Shown here: piece by piece, positions 5,217 through 7,398 of the stretch
Layout of the letters: every line of letters begins with the position of its first letter
Position numbering within the stretch: position 1 is the first letter of the stretch
The notes under the pieces: model-generated
Told to the model about the DNA's origin: nothing
The model's input: the letters and a program-made list of their open reading frames with translations, nothing else
The model's database searches: none
Origin: Gemmatimonadota bacterium
Lineage (GTDB): Bacteria; Gemmatimonadota; Gemmatimonadetes; Gemmatimonadales; Gemmatimonadaceae
Direction of reading: 5' to 3'
NCBI GenBank assembly: GCA_947475795.1
Contig: CANJOX010000158.1
Span: 1-7,398, forward strand
Length of the DNA stretch: 7,398 nucleotides
Translations under genes and position numbers: made by a program

Positions 5217-7274
5217 TTAGCAGGACTTGCACTTGTTGCTGTTCTTCGCGCCCATCTTGACCAGTAGGTCGACGGTCTCGAGGAACGGGACAATACGCTG
5301 CACCGGTCCGTTCGCCATGTCGGCGGTGGTCTGCCCACGGCGGCTCACCGCCATGATGTCGCCGCCCTTGCTGGCGAGGTACTTGATCAACTCGTTGTCG
5401 CCACGCGCGGCGGCATGGTGCAGTGCGTTGTAGCCGTTGAAGTCGCGCATGTTCACGTCGACCTTGAGCTCTTCAATCAGGTACTTGGCCGACGACATCC
5501 ACGCATCCGGCGCGTGCCGGTGCGCGTTGGCGGCGAAGCCCTCACCGTAGCCCACGCCGGTGGCGGCGTGAATCGGGTACACGCCCGGTCCGCCATCGGG
5601 CACCGGCGGCAACCCCGACGGATCCTTCCCGCCGGCGGCTGCGTCGTCGCCACCCGAATCATCGCCCGGCAGTCGCCCGGTAGGCTTGATCGTCGGGATC
5701 GTGATGTCCGCACCATACTGCACCAGCAGCTTCATGGCCGGCACGTCGGTGCCGTAGGCGGCGCGCCAGAAGGCGGTGGCCCCCACGGTGTTCACGCCCA
5801 GCAAGTCGAAGTTGTACGACATGAACCACAGGTGCTTCTTGAGTCGCACGTTCACGTCGGCGCCGGCCTTGAGGAGCGATTCCATCAACTCCAGGTGGGA
5901 CGTGGTCTGCTGCAGCTGCGCGGTGGGCTGCGGGTAGAGCGACTTGGCGGCCCACTGCACGTTGATCGTCGCGTACAGCGGCGTGGCGCCGGCATCGCTC
6001 TGCAGCTTGGCATCGGCGCCCTTCTCCAGCAGCATCTTCGCCATGTCGAAGCGGCCGTTGATCGTCGCCATCAGCAGCGGGCTGGTGTGATCGCCCTCGC
6101 TCACGTGATTGATGCGGGCCCCGGCGGCGAGCAACCGCGCCACGCACGCATCCGATCCGTCACGCACCGCGAACAGGAGCGCCGTAAGACCGCCCTTGTT
6201 ACCGATCAGATCGCCGTAGGTGGGGCCGCGGCTGTTGAAGCCCGTCTGGGGCGGCGGCGTGGGGGCGGAGTCGCGCTTCGCCCCCGGTGCGCCGGCGGGC
6301 GTACCAGCGGGTGTACCAGCGGGTGTACCAGCGGGTGTACCAGCGGGTGTACCAGCGGGTGCACCCGCCGGCGTCACGGCCGCACGCGCACGTTCAGGGG
6401 CGGCGGGCGCCGCCGCAGGAGCCGCCGCCGCCGGGGCCGCGGCAACCGCAACCCGCGGCGCCGTGGGCGCCGCGGCACCAGCGGGCGCACCAGCCGACGC
6501 ACCGGCGGCCGCCACAGTCGGCGCCGCATCGGCCGCCTTCATCGCGGCCACGCGGCGTCCACGCTGCACCAGCATGGCCCGCTCCGCCTTCTCCTTGGCG
6601 GAGATGTCTTCGATCTTCGACGCCAACTCCAGATTCGCCCCACGCGCGATCAGCAGATCGAGCGCCGCGAGCCGATTGGCCGACGCCGCCCACATCAGCG
6701 GCGTCTGGCCCCACGCCCCTTCGCGCATGTCCACCGGCGCGCCCTTGTCCAACAGGGCCGCCACCGTGAGGGCATCACCGTTCGAGGAGGCAAAATGCAG
6801 CGCGCTGACCGCGCCGGTCGTGGTCACCGCATTCACGTCGGCCCCGGCGGCGAGCAGCGCCTTCACCACCGCCGACCGCCCGTTGCGGGCCGCCAGATGC
6901 AACGGCGTGTAATTGCCGTTCCGCGTCACGGCATCGACGCGCGCGCCGGCGTACACGAGCATCTGCGCACCGCTCACGTCACCGCGCTGCGCTGCCCAAT
7001 GCAGCGCCGTCATCCCGTCGGGCTGCGCGGCGTTCACGTCGAGCCCCTGCTTGATCAGCAGGCGCACCCGCGAACTGTCGCCGCGCATCACCGCGTCGGC
7101 CACCGGCGACTCGTTCGCCGGTGTGCGCGCCCCGCCCAGTGTGAGCGAGGCGCCCACGAGCGACGCAATCACCGCCAGGCGGTAGCCGGCCCGGCGTGCG
7201 ACACGACGCATCTGCGTCTGCACCTGCGTCGACGACGGCGTCCGCGACAGCACCCGCGATCCGGTCTCAGGCAT
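5217..7274 (-). CDS. Exported ankyrin-repeat protein with Ala/Pro/Gly linker
   Basis: A 685-residue protein with a hydrophobic export segment at about 33-48. First come about five ankyrin repeats (56-215), with clear GMTALHWAAQRGD, YTPLHLAARNG and QTPLMWAASAN units. Residues 216-248 are charged and helical (KEKAERAMLVQRGRR). A low-complexity linker (249-345) rich in Ala, Pro and Gly contains the GTPA repeat. A second ankyrin block (360-677) is broken by inserts, including an Asp/Gly-rich stretch (535-565), with TVGATAFWRAAYGTD and GYNALHHAAARGD units. The protein ends in KCKSC. Such proteins occur beside DUF1552 and DUF1592 genes in Acidobacteriota and related phyla; they probably bind proteins in the periplasm, partner unknown. 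The ATG at 7274 overlaps the DUF1552 stop by 8 bp (ATGCCTGA) with no ribosome site, suggesting coupled translation. An ATG at 7211 (MRRVARR) would give a more typical signal peptide and cannot be excluded. Confidence 0.9.
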   Translation of the reverse strand: MPETGSRVLSRTPSSTQVQTQMRRVARRAGYRLAVIASLVGASLTLGGARTPANESPVADAVMRGDSSRVRLLIKQGLDVNAAQPDGMTALHWAAQRGDVSGAQMLVYAGARVDAVTRNGNYTPLHLAARNGRSAVVKALLAAGADVNAVTTTGAVSALHFASSNGDALTVAALLDKGAPVDMREGAWGQTPLMWAASANRLAALDLLIARGANLELASKIEDISAKEKAERAMLVQRGRRVAAMKAADAAPTVAAAGASAGAPAGAAAPTAPRVAVAAAPAAAAPAAAPAAPERARAAVTPAGAPAGTPAGTPAGTPAGTPAGTPAGAPGAKRDSAPTPPPQTGFNSRGPTYGDLIGNKGGLTALLFAVRDGSDACVARLLAAGARINHVSEGDHTSPLLMATINGRFDMAKMLLEKGADAKLQSDAGATPLYATINVQWAAKSLYPQPTAQLQQTTSHLELMESLLKAGADVNVRLKKHLWFMSYNFDLLGVNTVGATAFWRAAYGTDVPAMKLLVQYGADITIPTIKPTGRLPGDDSGGDDAAAGGKDPSGLPPVPDGGPGVYPIHAATGVGYGEGFAANAHRHAPDAWMSSAKYLIEELKVDVNMRDFNGYNALHHAAARGDNELIKYLASKGGDIMAVSRRGQTTADMANGPVQRIVPFLETVDLLVKMGAKNSNKCKSC
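6289..6372. repeat. 12-bp tandem repeat (minisatellite) coding for GTPA units
   Basis: Five perfect copies of gtaccagcgggt fill 6301-6360. One degenerate copy flanks each side (6289-6300 and 6361-6372, four mismatches each). On the coding minus strand each unit reads GGT ACA CCC GCT, Gly-Thr-Pro-Ala. The unit is a multiple of three, so copy-number change alters linker length without breaking the frame. Confidence 0.95.
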
Positions 7275-7398
7275 AGGAGTTCAGGTTGAGGGCACCCGTG
7301 GCGTCGCCGAACTTGGTCTGATCGTTCAGGCCGAGCGTGTGCATCATGCTGAGCATCGCGTTCGCCATCGGCGTGCCGTCCGGCGCCTTGATGTGCAG
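7267..7398 (-). CDS. DUF1552 family protein, C-terminal 43 residues, 5' part outside window
   Basis: Only the last 43 codons are present. The pattern GTPMANAMLSMMHTLGL, then KFGDATGALNL, matches my recollection of the C-terminus of DUF1552 proteins, which usually reads PhANLLLTLLxxLG then FGDSTGxL. These are usually exported proteins of unknown function found in Planctomycetota, Acidobacteriota and Gemmatimonadota, often beside DUF1592/DUF1588 cytochrome-containing proteins. Here the neighbour downstream is the ankyrin protein, whose ATG overlaps this TGA stop by 8 bp, so the two are almost certainly one transcript. The identification rests on a short tail, so it is good but not certain. Confidence 0.72.
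   Translation of the reverse strand: MHIKAPDGTPMANAMLSMMHTLGLNDQTKFGDATGALNLNSYA

Noticed and set aside
6289..6372. CRISPR-like regular repeat
   Set aside because: The units are contiguous without spacers, only 12 bp long, and in frame within a coding linker.
5415..7289. 624-codon open frame on the plus strand
   Set aside because: It is antisense to the ankyrin gene; the product is an Arg/Gly/His-rich composition without motifs.
1..7398. tRNA, rRNA, insertion sequences, transposases, attachment sites
   Set aside because: No cloverleaf, rRNA segment, transposase motif or flanking inverted repeats of element type was seen.

Overview
This is a GC-rich, gene-dense window. Its gene types (PQQ-binding beta-propeller dehydrogenase with a small c-type cytochrome, DUF1552 next to an ankyrin-repeat protein, exported NHL-type propeller) fit Gemmatimonadota or Acidobacteriota best. 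I lean to Gemmatimonadota, but this rests on gene content and composition only, because there is no rRNA or other marker gene here.

Layout. Left block, minus strand: a long gene (2966 to 1161) encodes a HupE/UreJ-type membrane permease that continues in frame into a c-type cytochrome domain. It is followed 72 bp later by the first 362 codons of a PQQ-dependent dehydrogenase that runs off the left edge. Divergent from this pair, on the plus strand, is an exported six-bladed-propeller (NHL-like) protein (3096-4280). A strong bidirectional hairpin terminator (4319-4354) separates it from a convergent minus-strand RidA/YjgF gene with an export signal (4841 to 4377). Only 35 bp separate the ridA start from a divergent small FmdB-type zinc-ribbon gene (4877-5122). 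A second hairpin (5165-5210) lies between that gene and the convergent minus-strand right block. The right block is a 685-residue exported ankyrin-repeat protein (7274 to 5217) whose start overlaps by 8 bp the stop of a DUF1552 gene entering from the right edge.

How the genes may work together. The cytochrome domain resembles the small cytochromes that accept electrons from PQQ dehydrogenases, and its gene lies immediately upstream of one, so the left pair reads as a periplasmic oxidation module feeding electrons into the membrane. The permease domain may carry a divalent metal, but its ion cannot be read from sequence. DUF1552 and the ankyrin protein form a translationally overlapping pair. 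Five of the six complete or nearly complete genes begin with an export signal, so most of the window serves the cell envelope.

The most unusual items are the permease-cytochrome fusion, in which what looks like a former signal peptide now forms an eighth membrane helix; the exported RidA with a twin-arginine-like start; and the perfect 12-bp tandem repeat in the ankyrin linker.
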